Shown here: piece by piece, positions 43,983 to 54,110 of the stretch
Position numbering within the stretch: position 1 is the stretch's first letter
How the letters are laid out: every line of letters begins with the position of its first letter
Source: Acidobacteriota bacterium
GTDB taxonomy: Bacteria > Actinomycetota > Acidimicrobiia > Acidimicrobiales > Microtrichaceae
DNA length: 64,000 bases
Direction of reading: 5' to 3'
NCBI GenBank assembly: GCA_003577145.1
Contig: QEUP01000004.1
Coordinates: 62,001 to 126,000 of the forward strand
The notes under the pieces: model-generated
What the model was told of the DNA's origin: nothing
Seen by the model: only the letters and a program-made list of their open reading frames with translations
Databases searched by the model: none
Made by a program: the position numbers and the translations under genes

Positions 43983-45314
43983 TCACCCGCACGCCCCCCG
44001 CCCGCCATCCTCGGATTGGCTGACGTAGCAGGCCCGTACCGGCCCGACCACGTAGAACGATCCGAGCACGAGAACCACATCCTCCTCGGCTGCGACCGCC
44101 AGTGCCCGTTCTGTGGCCTCAGTGGGGTCGGCGACGACCTCGACCGCGATGCCGGCCTGCTCGGCCGCGCGGGCAACCCTCTCCGGGATCATGGCTCGCG
44201 CGCTGGGCGGCCGGCACACGACCAACAGGTCAGCAGCCGCGGGCATCAGGGCGTCGACCATGGCCCGCGGATCGCGTCCTTCGAGTAGACCCATGACGAC
44301 GATTCGGGATCCAGCCGGAGCGAACTCGGTCCTCAGCGTCTCGGCTGCGCTTCGGACTCCTTCGGGGTTGTGAGCGGCGTCGACTATCAGCAAGGGGTTC
44401 CTCATGAGGACCTCGAAGCGACCCGGCAACTCAACCGCACCGAAACCCTCGCGAACGACCTCGTCGTCGAGTCGACGATCGAAGAAAGCCTCCACTGCCA
44501 TCACCGAGACCGCCGCATTCGTCACCTGGTGAGCCCCATGGAAAGGGAGGAAGACCTCGCCATGGCTGCCATGTGGCGTGTCGAGAGTCACCTGGTGACC
44601 ACCTAGAGCCACGATGTCCAGGCTGCAGCCGAAGTCCCGACCCAGGATGTACAGCTCCTCACCGCCTGCCTCGGCGAACACGTGGTGCAGGTCGGGGTCC
44701 ATCTCGCCCAGCACCACAGCGCTGCGGGGTTTGATGATGCCGGACTTCTCGTGGGCTATGGAGTGCTCCCAGCCAGCGGCGAAGTCCGTGTGGTCCGAAC
44801 CGATGCTGGTTACGACCGCGACCTGGGCCTCGATGACGTTGGTCGCGTCGTATGTACCGAGCAACCCAACCTCCACGACAGCAACGTCGACTGCTACCTC
44901 GGCAAACCAGTCGAACGCCGCTGCTGTGAGCAACTCGAAATAGGTCGGTCGCTGTTCCAGCAGTTGCTCGTAGGTCGACAAGCGCGTGATCTCGCCGGCC
45001 AACTCGTCATCGTGGATCGCCTCGAGGTTGCGGCAGATGCGCTCGTTGACCTGGTGGAGATGGGGGCTCGCATAGGTGCCCACGTCCAGTCCACTGGCGG
45101 CGAGGAGCGCCGTCGCCATCCGGGACACCGAACCCTTGCCGTTCGTGCCCGTGACGTGGATGGTGGGGTAGGTGAGCTGTGGGTCGCCCAGCAGGTCGAC
45201 CAGGGATCGCATGGCGTCGAGCGAAAGGCCTTCCACCTGGCCGGCTGCTACCGATGCCGACCTCTCGTGGTCGATGTGACCGCCCAGGAAGCCGAGCGCC
45301 TCGGCGTAATCCAT
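43983..45314 (-). CDS. folC: folylpolyglutamate/dihydrofolate synthase
   Basis: A 443-residue Mur-ligase family enzyme adding glutamate to folates. The ATP loop [10 protein letters not shown], the segment [13 protein letters not shown], the HEKSGIIKP motif (family HEKAGI) and DAAHNPEG are present. In related genomes valS lies between clpX and folC; here the clpX stop is only 40 bp from this start, so valS is elsewhere. Confidence 0.96.
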   Translation of the reverse strand: MDYAEALGFLGGHIDHERSASVAAGQVEGLSLDAMRSLVDLLGDPQLTYPTIHVTGTNGKGSVSRMATALLAASGLDVGTYASPHLHQVNERICRNLEAIHDDELAGEITRLSTYEQLLEQRPTYFELLTAAAFDWFAEVAVDVAVVEVGLLGTYDATNVIEAQVAVVTSIGSDHTDFAAGWEHSIAHEKSGIIKPRSAVVLGEMDPDLHHVFAEAGGEELYILGRDFGCSLDIVALGGHQVTLDTPHGSHGEVFLPFHGAHQVTNAAVSVMAVEAFFDRRLDDEVVREGFGAVELPGRFEVLMRNPLLIVDAAHNPEGVRSAAETLRTEFAPAGSRIVVMGLLEGRDPRAMVDALMPAAADLLVVCRPPSARAMIPERVARAAEQAGIAVEVVADPTEATERALAVAAEEDVVLVLGSFYVVGPVRACYVSQSEDGGRGACG

Positions 45315-45354
45315 ACCGGAAACCCACCGTCAGGGTGTTCGGCCGGACGGCCTT

Positions 45355-46632
45355 TCACGATGCCGCGCGACGGGGCCGGTCCTGTCGGCTCTCGATCTCG
45401 GCGCGGGGAACGAGCGTGGGATTCACCTTGTCGAGGACCACGGCCTCGTCGATCACGCACCTGCCCACGTCCTCGCGGCTCGGCAGGTCGTACATGACAC
45501 CCAGCAGGACCTCCTCCATGATCGCCCGCAGGCCTCTCGCGCCGGTACCCCGGCTGAGAGCCTGCTCGGCGACCGCTGTCAGCGCGTCCTCGGCGAACTC
45601 GAGCTCGACGTCTTCGAGGTCGAAGAACTTCTCGTACTGCTTCACGAGTGCGTTCTTTGGCTCGACGAGGATTCGGACGAGTGCGTCGCCGTCGAGGTTG
45701 GATACCGCCCCGACCACCGGCAGGCGGCCGATGAACTCCGGGATCAGGCCGTACTTCTGGAGATCCTCAGGACGGATCTCACCGAACAGCTCACCGAGAT
45801 CCTTCTCGCCGGCCTTCCGCACGTCGGCGCCGAAGCCGACGCCTTTGCGGCCCGTGCGGCTCTCGATGATCTTCTCGAGACCGGCAAAGGCACCACCGCA
45901 GATGAACAGGATGTTCGTCGTGTCGATCTGGATGAACTCCTGGTGCGGATGCTTACGCCCCCCCTGCGGGGGCACCGACGCCGTCGTCCCTTCGAGGATC
46001 TTGAGCAAGGCCTGCTGGACGCCTTCACCCGAGACGTCACGCGTGATCGAAGGGTTCTCGGACTTGCGGGCGATCTTGTCGATCTCGTCGATGTAGATGA
46101 TGCCCGTCTCGGCCTTCTTCACGTCGTAGTCGGCGGACTGGATCAGCTTGAGGAGGATGTTCTCGACGTCCTCGCCCACGTATCCGGCCTCGGTGAGGGC
46201 AGTGGCGTCGGCGATGGCGAAGGGCACGTTGAGCATGCGCGCCAGCGTCTGAGCGAGAAGGGTCTTGCCACATCCGGTCGGACCGATGAGGAGGATGTTG
46301 GACTTCTGGAGCTCCACCTCGTCCCCGGTGGCCGCGCCGTACTGGACCCGCTTGTAGTGGTTGTAGACGGCGACGGAGAGGATCTTCTTGGCGTGTTCCT
46401 GACCGATGATGTAGTCGTTCAAGAACTCGTAGATCTCGCGGGGCTTGGGTAGCTCATCGAAGCTGAGCTCGGAGCTCTCGGCGAGCTCCTCCTCGATGAT
46501 CTCGTTGCAGAGATCGATGCACTCGTCGCAGATGTAGACGCCGGGACCCGCTATGAGCTTCTTGACCTGCTTCTGCGACTTCCCGCAGAAGGAACACTTC
46601 AGAAGCTCGCCTCCGTCACCGAACTTCGCCAC
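45355..46632 (-). CDS. clpX: ClpX ATP-dependent unfoldase
   Basis: A 425-residue AAA+ unfoldase that feeds ClpP. The N-terminal zinc domain has CSFCGKS and CDECIDLC, Walker A is [12 protein letters not shown], Walker [12 protein letters not shown], with the pore loop GYVGED and the RGTGARGLR sensor region. The IGF-type loop that docks on ClpP is near [11 protein letters not shown]. It starts at GTG 46632, 107 bp after clpP. Confidence 0.98.
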   Translation of the reverse strand: MAKFGDGGELLKCSFCGKSQKQVKKLIAGPGVYICDECIDLCNEIIEEELAESSELSFDELPKPREIYEFLNDYIIGQEHAKKILSVAVYNHYKRVQYGAATGDEVELQKSNILLIGPTGCGKTLLAQTLARMLNVPFAIADATALTEAGYVGEDVENILLKLIQSADYDVKKAETGIIYIDEIDKIARKSENPSITRDVSGEGVQQALLKILEGTTASVPPQGGRKHPHQEFIQIDTTNILFICGGAFAGLEKIIESRTGRKGVGFGADVRKAGEKDLGELFGEIRPEDLQKYGLIPEFIGRLPVVGAVSNLDGDALVRILVEPKNALVKQYEKFFDLEDVELEFAEDALTAVAEQALSRGTGARGLRAIMEEVLLGVMYDLPSREDVGRCVIDEAVVLDKVNPTLVPRAEIESRQDRPRRAAS

Positions 46633-46739
46633 GTCTGGCCTCCCGGGATCCCTCAGATGATGAGCGCCGCTGCATGTATCGCCGACCGTTGACCGGTGTG
46701 TGTGACCCAGAGTAGGGGATCCAACAGATTCTGCCTCGC

Positions 46740-47384
46740 CTATGAGCCGACAGCGGTGATGGGCCCAGCGGAGTCGGCTAGCTCGCGGGATTCGATCACC
46801 TCGTCGATGATCCCGTACTCCTTGGCGTCCTCGGCCGTCATCACATAGTCACGATCGGTGTCGAGATGGACCTTCTCCACGTCCTGGCCCGTGTGCAGAG
46901 CGAGGATCTCCTCCAGCGACTTCTTCAGCCTCATGATCTCCTGGGCGGCCAGTTCGACATCGGAGGCCTGGCCCGAGGACTGCGCATAGGGCTGGTGAAT
47001 GAGGATGCGCGCATGGGGCAGCGCCAAGCGCTTTCCCCGCGTGCCGGCTGCCAGCAGCACAGCCGCCGCCGACGCCGCCTGGCCGAAGCAGATGGTGGTG
47101 ACCTCGGGCTTGATGTACTGCATGGTGTCGTAGATGGCGAACAGCGCGTTGATGTCTCCGCCGGGGCTGTTGATGTAGACGTTGATGTCCTTGTCCGGAT
47201 CCTCGGACTCGAGGAACAGCATCTGGGCGCAGATCAGGTTCGCGACTGTGTCGTCGATCGGGGTTCCGAGGAAGATGATGTTCTCCCTCAGGAGCCGGGA
47301 GAACAGATCTGAATACCGCTCACCGCGGCTGGTCTGCTCGATGACGTTGGGGACCATGTAGTTCCGGGGCGCAACATCGTTCAC
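46740..47384 (-). CDS. clpP: ClpP proteolytic subunit
   Basis: A 214-residue serine peptidase. The catalytic Ser is in [15 protein letters not shown], His in [14 protein letters not shown] and Asp in [18 protein letters not shown]. Many actinobacteria have two tandem clpP genes, and only one is seen here. GTG 47384 overlaps the tig stop by 4 bp. Confidence 0.97.
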   Translation of the reverse strand: MNDVAPRNYMVPNVIEQTSRGERYSDLFSRLLRENIIFLGTPIDDTVANLICAQMLFLESEDPDKDINVYINSPGGDINALFAIYDTMQYIKPEVTTICFGQAASAAAVLLAAGTRGKRLALPHARILIHQPYAQSSGQASDVELAAQEIMRLKKSLEEILALHTGQDVEKVHLDTDRDYVMTAEDAKEYGIIDEVIESRELADSAGPITAVGS

Positions 47385-48826
47385 GCTTGATCGTCCTGTT
47401 CGTGGTTCTCGTCGGTGTCCTGCTCATCGCTGTCGAGCCGCTCGGCCGAACCGGGTTCGGCGGTCTCATCGGCCGTCTCGTCCCCCGTGGCAAGCGCCTC
47501 GTGCTCGTGTCCTTCGACAACGAGATCGGCGTAGTCGACGACGTTACCCTCCTCGTCTACTATCCGGACACGCTCGAGGAGCCAGTCGAGGGCCTTTCTC
47601 TTGCTGATGTCCGAGCGTATCGCCTGTAGCTGTTGCGCGTGCTCGAACTCCTCGCGAAGTTCGGTGACGTCGCGTCCCAAGTGGCTGGCGGCGTGCCCGA
47701 CCTCCTCGTCGATGTCCGCTTCGAGGACCTCGAGGGCCTCGACCCGGGCCACGGACCTCAGAGCCAGATCCACCTTGGCCGCCAGCACACCCGCATCACG
47801 CAGTTCGTCCTTGAACTGCTCGGGGGAGTTGCCGGTGGCAGCGAGGTACTGCTCCAGCCCTATGCCCTGGGCGCCCAGTCGGTGCGACATCTCGTGCAGG
47901 CGGTTCTGCATCTCACTCTGGATCAACGCCTCCGGGACGTCGTTGTCGCCGACCAGCGCCGCAAGGGCCTCCCCCATCTTCTCTCGTACGGCCATCTGGC
48001 CGGCGCCGCGGCGAATCCTGCCCAGCCGCGCCCGCAGGTCGGCCTTCAGCTCCTCGACGGTTTCGAACTCGGAGGCCTCAGCCGCCCACTCGTCGTCGAG
48101 CTCGGGAAGGACCTTCTCCTTCACCTCCTTGACGAGGATGCGGAAGTCGATGGGCTCCTCGTCCTCGTCGGGGTGCTCGGCCTGGAAGACCAGGATGTCG
48201 CCGACCTTGGAACCGCTGAGCTGGTGGTCGATCTCGGGAAGGATCGAACCGGCGCCTACCTCGTACATGTAGTCGTCGGCGGTCAGCCCATCGAGGGGCT
48301 CTCCGTCCTGGGTTCCCTGGATGTCGATGGTGACGTGATCCCCGGCCAGCGCAGGCCGGTCGGCAACCTCGAGCTCGGCGTATTGGGAGCGCAGCCTCTC
48401 GATCTGCTCGTCCACGGCGGCCTCGTCGGGCTCGGGTGAGGGGATGACGACCTCGATGGAGTCGTAGCCGGGCACGTCGATCTCGGGCCTGACCTCCACG
48501 ACCGCATCGAATGCCACCGGGCCGGACTCCTCGCCTGCCGTTATGTCGATCTCGGGGGCCGCGATGGCGTCGACATCGTGATCACGCAACGCCTTGACGT
48601 AGTAGTCCGGTACGGCGTCACGGAGGGCTTCGCTGCGGGCCAGGCCGGGATCGAGCCTTGCCTCCAGGACCTTGCGGGGGGCCTTGCCCTGGCGGAAGCC
48701 GGGGACGCGGACCTCCTTGGCGATGGCCTTCCAAGCACGGTCGACGGCCTCCTCGACCTCCTCCTCACCGACTTCGACGGAGAGCTTCACCTTGTTCTCG
48801 TCCACTGGCTCGAGTGTTGATCTCAC
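47381..48826 (-). CDS. tig: trigger factor
   Basis: A 481-residue ribosome-associated chaperone and prolyl isomerase. The ribosome-docking signature [11 protein letters not shown] is at about 43-53, the PPIase domain at about 155-240 ([14 protein letters not shown]), and the helical chaperone domain follows, ending in an acidic tail rich in Asp and Glu. Start GTG 48826 gives the usual N-terminus ([18 protein letters not shown]). It heads the tig-clpP-clpX block. Confidence 0.96.
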   Translation of the reverse strand: MRSTLEPVDENKVKLSVEVGEEEVEEAVDRAWKAIAKEVRVPGFRQGKAPRKVLEARLDPGLARSEALRDAVPDYYVKALRDHDVDAIAAPEIDITAGEESGPVAFDAVVEVRPEIDVPGYDSIEVVIPSPEPDEAAVDEQIERLRSQYAELEVADRPALAGDHVTIDIQGTQDGEPLDGLTADDYMYEVGAGSILPEIDHQLSGSKVGDILVFQAEHPDEDEEPIDFRILVKEVKEKVLPELDDEWAAEASEFETVEELKADLRARLGRIRRGAGQMAVREKMGEALAALVGDNDVPEALIQSEMQNRLHEMSHRLGAQGIGLEQYLAATGNSPEQFKDELRDAGVLAAKVDLALRSVARVEALEVLEADIDEEVGHAASHLGRDVTELREEFEHAQQLQAIRSDISKRKALDWLLERVRIVDEEGNVVDYADLVVEGHEHEALATGDETADETAEPGSAERLDSDEQDTDENHEQDDQA

Positions 48827-49276
48827 AAGGGCAGGATTGTACGCGGGTAGAGGGCGGTCTCCCCATCTGGATTCTCCCGGCGCAGCACCGCCCGGGTTGG
48901 TGGGAGCGCCCGGGTTGGTGGGAGCGCCCGACCTGACCGAGCGCCGGGCACTTGCCAGACTGGCGGTAACCCTGATCATCTCGCGCCTACGCACGAACCG
49001 GCCGCAGCCTGAGGTGGGCCTCCTCATCGTTGGATGACACAAGTTGAGCGACACAGGAGAGACCAACGAGTCGGAGCACCTCGGAGGTGAGGGCTCCCGA
49101 GCGCTACGTTGTAGCGGAAGGCTTGTGTTGCCGGCGTCCGGGGGGACTCGGGCCCTCACCGTGGATGATCAGGGCTCAGTGTCGAAACGGGTTCGGCCCT
49201 CACGCCTGGGCGCCGGTCCGCAAGTGATGCGCGAGTTGATGGACGCGGTGGGAACGCAACACGGACCGGCGACGAC
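48827..49276. other. divergent intergenic region with an 18-bp tandem repeat
   Basis: The region carries the tig promoter (minus) and that of the acyltransferase (plus). At 48891-48930 an 18-bp unit (CCCGGGTTGGTGGGAGCG) occurs twice plus 4 bp. I see no supported gene; the open frame that continues tig upstream has no homology. Confidence 0.5.
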
Positions 49277-51895
49277 GTGACCAAGCCAGGACGGATCCCC
49301 TACTTCCCTGCTCTCGACTCGATGCGTGGTCTGGGGGTCCTCTGGGTGATGGCCTACCACGCAGACCAGCCCGGCTTCAGTGGCGCCTTCCTGGCGCTGT
49401 CGATGTTCTTCACGCTCTCGGGCTTCTTGATCACCTCGTTGCTCCTCGCCGAACGCCGCGATTCGGGCACCAACAGCTTGAAGGGCTTCTGGTCGCGTCG
49501 GATGCGCCGGCTGATGCCGGCAGCGTTCCTGGGCATCGCCTTCATCCTGCTCTATGCCGTGTTGGCTCCAGCGACCGACGGGCAGTTGCGGACGCTGCGG
49601 GGAGATGGCCTCGCCACGCTCTTCTACGTGGCCAACTGGCGATTCATATTCAGCGGCCAGTCCTATGCCGACCTCTTCGCGGAGCCGTCGCCCTTCCAGC
49701 ACTTCTGGAGCCTCGCGGTGGAGGAGCAGTTCTACATGCTGTTCCCCCTACTCGTCGTCGGGGTGCTGGTGCTGTTCCGCAGCCGCCGCCAGGTCCTCGC
49801 CGGGATCCTCGCCCTGATGGCGGCCGCTTCGGCCGTGTGGATGGTCGTGCTCTACGACGGAGGTGCGTCCTTCGACCGCGTTTACATGGGCACCGACACG
49901 CGGGCAGCCGAGTTGCTGATGGGCTGCCTCCTCGGGTTGCTCGTCGCAGGTCGGGGTGTGGTGAAAGGCCGCTGGACGAAGCCGCTGGTGAATGCGGCCG
50001 GCGTAGCCGCACTGGCCACCATGATCGTGCTGTGGCACAAGGCGGGCATCAAGGACCCCTTCTTCTACCAGGGCGGCCTGTTCCTCTACGCACTGCTGAT
50101 GGTCATCCTCGTCGTCGCCGCAACCCAGCCCACCGGAGCAGTACCAGCCGTCCTGGCGGGTCGCTACCGCTGGGCCGAGCGCTTCGACACCGATCCCTCC
50201 AGCTTCCCGGCTCCGGTGAGACCGGTGCTGTGGCTGCTGGTCCGGGCCGGCCGAACCCTGGTGTGGATCGGGCTCCTGTCCTACGGGCTGTACATCTTCC
50301 ACTGGCCCATGAACATGTGGCTGAGCGAGGCCCACCTCGGCTTCGGCGGCCTGCCGCTTCTCCTCGTGAGGTTCAGCGCGACCTTCGCGCTCGCCACCGT
50401 CTCGTTCTACTTGATCGAGCGACCCATCCGTACGAGGCGACGCCTGCTCGGGCCGATCCGCTTCGCGGCTGTACCTGCCGCCTCCGCCCTCCTGGTGGTG
50501 GCCATTCTGGCGGCGACCATGAACCCGCCCGCTCCCGACCTGGTCTTCGCCGAGGCCGACGAGGAGCCGCCCGACTCAGAGGAAGTGATCGACGCAGGCG
50601 ATGCCGGCATCATCGGCGATCCGGCTGCCTCGACGAGCATCGCCCTCCGCGAACCATCCGTCGATGACCCCGTGGAGGTGCTCGTCGTCGGAGCAGTCGA
50701 CGACACCGATCTGACACGTGGGCTCGGCGATTACGCCGAGCGGACGGGGCTCGTGCGCGTGGAGACGCTGAGCCTGCCACCGTGCGACGCCACGATCGAC
50801 CCGGAGACACGCACTTGCGGCTCGTGGACCGACCTCGCCTCCGATATCTCGGGTCGCGGGCCCGACCTGGTTCTCGTGAGCTCGCTGTTGTCGGTCGACG
50901 ACGTCTTGCCGGCCGACGGTGACGGCTCGGCGGCGATCAGCGCAGCGGTGGAGGTGATCTCCGGTCAGGCTCCGCTCATCTGGGTGCCCTCGGATCCAGC
51001 TGAGGTCTCGACACAACCCCCGGTGGCAGCGACTGCAGAAGCCGTTCTCCGTGAGGCGGCGTCGGAGGGCCGCCTGACCGGCATCCCGGTTCCGTACGAC
51101 GCGCTCGCCGCCGACACCGAGAGCTACGGCAACCGTCCGACGGCGCTGGGCAACTGGGTCGGAGGTCGCCTCCTCACCATCGGAGTGGGCCGGCGACAGC
51201 CCGCCGAGGCTCGCAAGGTCATGATGGTCGGGGACTCGATCACCTACAGCCTGGCACCCGGTGTGGCCGACTGGGGTCGGCGATCCGGCGAGGCGCAGGT
51301 CTGGAACTACGCCGAGCTGGGCTGTGGACTGGGCCGGGGCGGCGAGGTGATCTTCGCCGACGGTGCCCAGCCGTCGAGGGAGGAGTGCGGCAAGTGGGCC
51401 GAGCTGTGGCCGCCGGCGCTGGCCGATTTCGAGCCCGACGTCGTGTACATAGAGACCGGCCCATGGGATCTCGTCGAGCGCAAGCTGGATGGGTGGGACG
51501 ACTTCTACGGCCCGGGAGACGAGGTCTTCGACGAGTGGCTGCTCGGCGAGTACCAGACCGCCATCGACATCCTGGCCCGGAGCGACGCGGAGATCGTGTG
51601 GGGTCAAGCTCCCTGTGCCGATCCGGAGACCTACAACGGCTTGCTCACGGGAACGGTCGCGCTCGAGGAGGCGACGATCGACTACCACAACGAGGTGCTC
51701 CTCCCCGAGCTGGTCGCGGCGAATCCGGGGCTGCGCCTCCTCGACGTGGACGACCACGTCTGTCCCGATGGTGAATACCAGGCCCAACTTGGGCCGTTCA
51801 CGAACGCCCGCCCCGATGGGCTCCACTACTCGATCGAGGCCGGCACCTGGGTCGCAGCCTGGATCGGCCCCCAGCTCATGGAACCCGCCGGCTGA
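49277..51895 (+). CDS. OafA-type acyltransferase with C-terminal SGNH domain
   Basis: An 872-residue membrane enzyme. The acyltransferase-3 domain (about 8-400, ten or so helices) begins IPYFPALDSMRGLGVLWVM, includes MFFTLSGFLITSLL, the RRMRRLMPA segment and SLAVEEQFYMLFP. After an acidic linker a degenerate SGNH-like stretch and a true SGNH hydrolase domain follow: block I VMMVGDSITYSL near 651 and block V DGLHYS near 846. Such proteins transfer acyl groups to cell-wall or exported polysaccharides. The GTG 49277 has only a weak Shine-Dalgarno. It is convergent with the next membrane protein gene. Confidence 0.9.
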   Translation: MTKPGRIPYFPALDSMRGLGVLWVMAYHADQPGFSGAFLALSMFFTLSGFLITSLLLAERRDSGTNSLKGFWSRRMRRLMPAAFLGIAFILLYAVLAPATDGQLRTLRGDGLATLFYVANWRFIFSGQSYADLFAEPSPFQHFWSLAVEEQFYMLFPLLVVGVLVLFRSRRQVLAGILALMAAASAVWMVVLYDGGASFDRVYMGTDTRAAELLMGCLLGLLVAGRGVVKGRWTKPLVNAAGVAALATMIVLWHKAGIKDPFFYQGGLFLYALLMVILVVAATQPTGAVPAVLAGRYRWAERFDTDPSSFPAPVRPVLWLLVRAGRTLVWIGLLSYGLYIFHWPMNMWLSEAHLGFGGLPLLLVRFSATFALATVSFYLIERPIRTRRRLLGPIRFAAVPAASALLVVAILAATMNPPAPDLVFAEADEEPPDSEEVIDAGDAGIIGDPAASTSIALREPSVDDPVEVLVVGAVDDTDLTRGLGDYAERTGLVRVETLSLPPCDATIDPETRTCGSWTDLASDISGRGPDLVLVSSLLSVDDVLPADGDGSAAISAAVEVISGQAPLIWVPSDPAEVSTQPPVAATAEAVLREAASEGRLTGIPVPYDALAADTESYGNRPTALGNWVGGRLLTIGVGRRQPAEARKVMMVGDSITYSLAPGVADWGRRSGEAQVWNYAELGCGLGRGGEVIFADGAQPSREECGKWAELWPPALADFEPDVVYIETGPWDLVERKLDGWDDFYGPGDEVFDEWLLGEYQTAIDILARSDAEIVWGQAPCADPETYNGLLTGTVALEEATIDYHNEVLLPELVAANPGLRLLDVDDHVCPDGEYQAQLGPFTNARPDGLHYSIEAGTWVAAWIGPQLMEPAG

Positions 51896-51927
51896 GCCGC
51901 GGGCATCACGCACACCACCGGGCCGGT

Positions 51928-53931
51928 TCACAGATCCTGCAGGTCGATGACGACGACGCCGGCGTCGTCGGCCAGGACCTCACCCTGGACGAGGAGATCG
52001 ACGCCGGCTGCCACATGATCGCAACCGGCTGCGGCTGCCAGGGCGCCGGTGTCTACGATCACGAACCTGACACCGAGATCCTCGCGCAGGCGACGCAGTC
52101 CGTCATCGTCCAACACCGGCGGCTCTTCGATGCTGTAGCCGGTGTCGCGGCCCCCGATCGAGGACGGATCACACGACAGCGCGGCCAGTTCCTGCGAGTC
52201 GACCCACACATCGAGCTCGCTGTACCAGGGCATGGCCGCGGTACTGACCGAGCAGCCGAGGGACGGTTGCCGGTGCCTGATCTGCAGCGCTATCACCCGC
52301 GGGTCGTCGACCCTGCACCCCCACGGCACGACCATCACCGCCTCGCCCTCGGCCCCCCGCTCAGCGACCACGTCGAGCGCCTCCTGGACCTCTGTGGTCA
52401 CGGCCAGGTCGCTCTCCGGGGCCGGGATGAACAGACCGGGCAGCGCCAGCGCGACGGCGGCTGATATGACCACCTGCGCCTCTCTCCTCGAGTCGTGACG
52501 ATGCAGCAGGGAGGTGACTCCGATCACCAGCATCGCCGTCAGCACCGCCGCCAGCGCGAACCCTGCACGGTCCGGCGCCCGGAAGTTGCTCATGCCAGGG
52601 ATGACCGACAGGAGCCGGAAGGGCATCCACAGTACGGGCTCGCCATCCTGGCTGACGACGGTGTGGCCCGCGACCCGCAGCGTAGGGCCGAGGCTCAGGA
52701 CCCAAAGGACCATGGCCGTGAGCCCGAGCGCACCTGACCCGCGGGCCCTCTCGGTGGCCGCCAAGCCCAGTCCCGCGATGAGCAGGAACCCGACGAAGGG
52801 GGTCCCGAGTTCGGGGAAGGCCACGACCCCCAGGTCCGGTGTCGGTAGCGGGATGTCGATGAGCACCTCGTCGGGGGGAACGATGGCGCTCAGCCCGTCA
52901 CCGGCGAACAGCAAGGCGTCGCTGACCCGGTCGTTCTCAGCACCGGCGGCGGCCTCGGCGGCGTCGAAGCGCAGCCGAGCGATGCCGCAGGGCAGCAGCA
53001 GCAAGGCAGCGAACCCCACGGCACCCAGTCCGCGCCAGAGCGTGCCACGCCTCCGGGCCACCGACCGCGGCCACAGCGCCAGCACCAACGCACCCGCCAG
53101 CGCACCGAAAACCGCGTGGTAGACCGAGCAGAGGAACGCCAGCACCAGCAGCAGCCCGAAGACCCACCACCGCAGCTCCCTATCGCCTCTGGCGACCCGG
53201 ATCGACTCGGCGACGATCAGTGGCACGGCGAAGGCCCAGAGGAAGGTGACGTGGGCGTTGACCGCGGACGCCACGACGGGGGCTGACACGAAGGCCACAC
53301 CGCTCAGCAAGGCGATTCCCCGTCGTCTCGTGAGCACGCGTCCCAGGGCGTAGCCGGCAGCCACATCGGCTACCAGACCAACGAAGACGGTGAGGTTGTA
53401 GGAGGAGAAGGGTCCTGCCACCAGGTTGAACAGGCCGTTCACGTAGGCGGGCAGGTAGCCGTCGAGGAGGAGGGTGTCGACACCGACGGGGTGCACGGCA
53501 TCGGAGATGGTGAGCGGGATGACCGACCCGTCGGCAATGAGCTCGCCGAAGCGCCAGCCCAACCAGGCGCTGTAGGGGGCGTCGAAGGTGCCGACCCACC
53601 GGTCGAAGGGATGGAGCACCGTCGGCCACATGAGCAGCAGCGGAACACCTAGGTGCGTCACCACCTCGACAGCGCGCCAGCGCCATCGCACGATCGAGGA
53701 GCCGGCGCCCTCCGCCGTCCGGGGCGCCACCGAGGACTCGTGCGGTGTCTCCTGGGCGGCTCGGTAGCCGGCCCGGAGGCTGCTCAGCCGTCTCCATGCC
53801 GAGCACCCGAGGGCAACGGCAGCGGCCCACACCAGTGCCGCTGCCACTCCTGGCGCGTCGTCGAGGCCCGGCACCAGCAGCAGGACTCGCACGGCCAGGC
53901 CCATGACCACCAGGATCCCCGTGGCCGCCAA
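51928..53931 (-). CDS. multi-pass membrane protein of unknown function (YfhO/GT-C-like)
   Basis: About 667 residues with twelve or more helices. The first extracellular loop (HPFDRWVGTFDAPYSAWLGW, then VHPVGVDTLLLDGYLPAY) and the later FPELGTPFVGF and NFRAPDRAGFALA segments recall YfhO and other GT-C membrane glycosyltransferases. A C-terminal extracellular domain follows (about 520-667). The start is uncertain: TTG 53931 is the first usual start codon, yet the frame stays open upstream with a plausible extra half helix and no ATG or GTG, so the true N-terminus may be longer. Confidence 0.6.
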   Translation of the reverse strand: MAATGILVVMGLAVRVLLLVPGLDDAPGVAAALVWAAAVALGCSAWRRLSSLRAGYRAAQETPHESSVAPRTAEGAGSSIVRWRWRAVEVVTHLGVPLLLMWPTVLHPFDRWVGTFDAPYSAWLGWRFGELIADGSVIPLTISDAVHPVGVDTLLLDGYLPAYVNGLFNLVAGPFSSYNLTVFVGLVADVAAGYALGRVLTRRRGIALLSGVAFVSAPVVASAVNAHVTFLWAFAVPLIVAESIRVARGDRELRWWVFGLLLVLAFLCSVYHAVFGALAGALVLALWPRSVARRRGTLWRGLGAVGFAALLLLPCGIARLRFDAAEAAAGAENDRVSDALLFAGDGLSAIVPPDEVLIDIPLPTPDLGVVAFPELGTPFVGFLLIAGLGLAATERARGSGALGLTAMVLWVLSLGPTLRVAGHTVVSQDGEPVLWMPFRLLSVIPGMSNFRAPDRAGFALAAVLTAMLVIGVTSLLHRHDSRREAQVVISAAVALALPGLFIPAPESDLAVTTEVQEALDVVAERGAEGEAVMVVPWGCRVDDPRVIALQIRHRQPSLGCSVSTAAMPWYSELDVWVDSQELAALSCDPSSIGGRDTGYSIEEPPVLDDDGLRRLREDLGVRFVIVDTGALAAAAGCDHVAAGVDLLVQGEVLADDAGVVVIDLQDL

Positions 53932-54110
53932 TGCCAGTATCAGGCCCGCGACGAGGCCCCCCAGCAGCCGTGCGAGAGCAGCCGCGGAACCAGCGGCGGA
54001 GGACCGGCGCGCCTTTGTCGACTCGATCGGCGTGAGGCTAGCCCTGATGGGCTGGAACCGGATGCTCAGCCGGGCACTGCCGCCCCGAGCCGAGGAATGA
54101 CAACGGGATC

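Noticed and set aside
48827-49159. 111-residue N-terminal extension of trigger factor
   Set aside because: Trigger factors start close to the region reached from GTG 48826; the extension contains the tandem DNA repeat and no homology.
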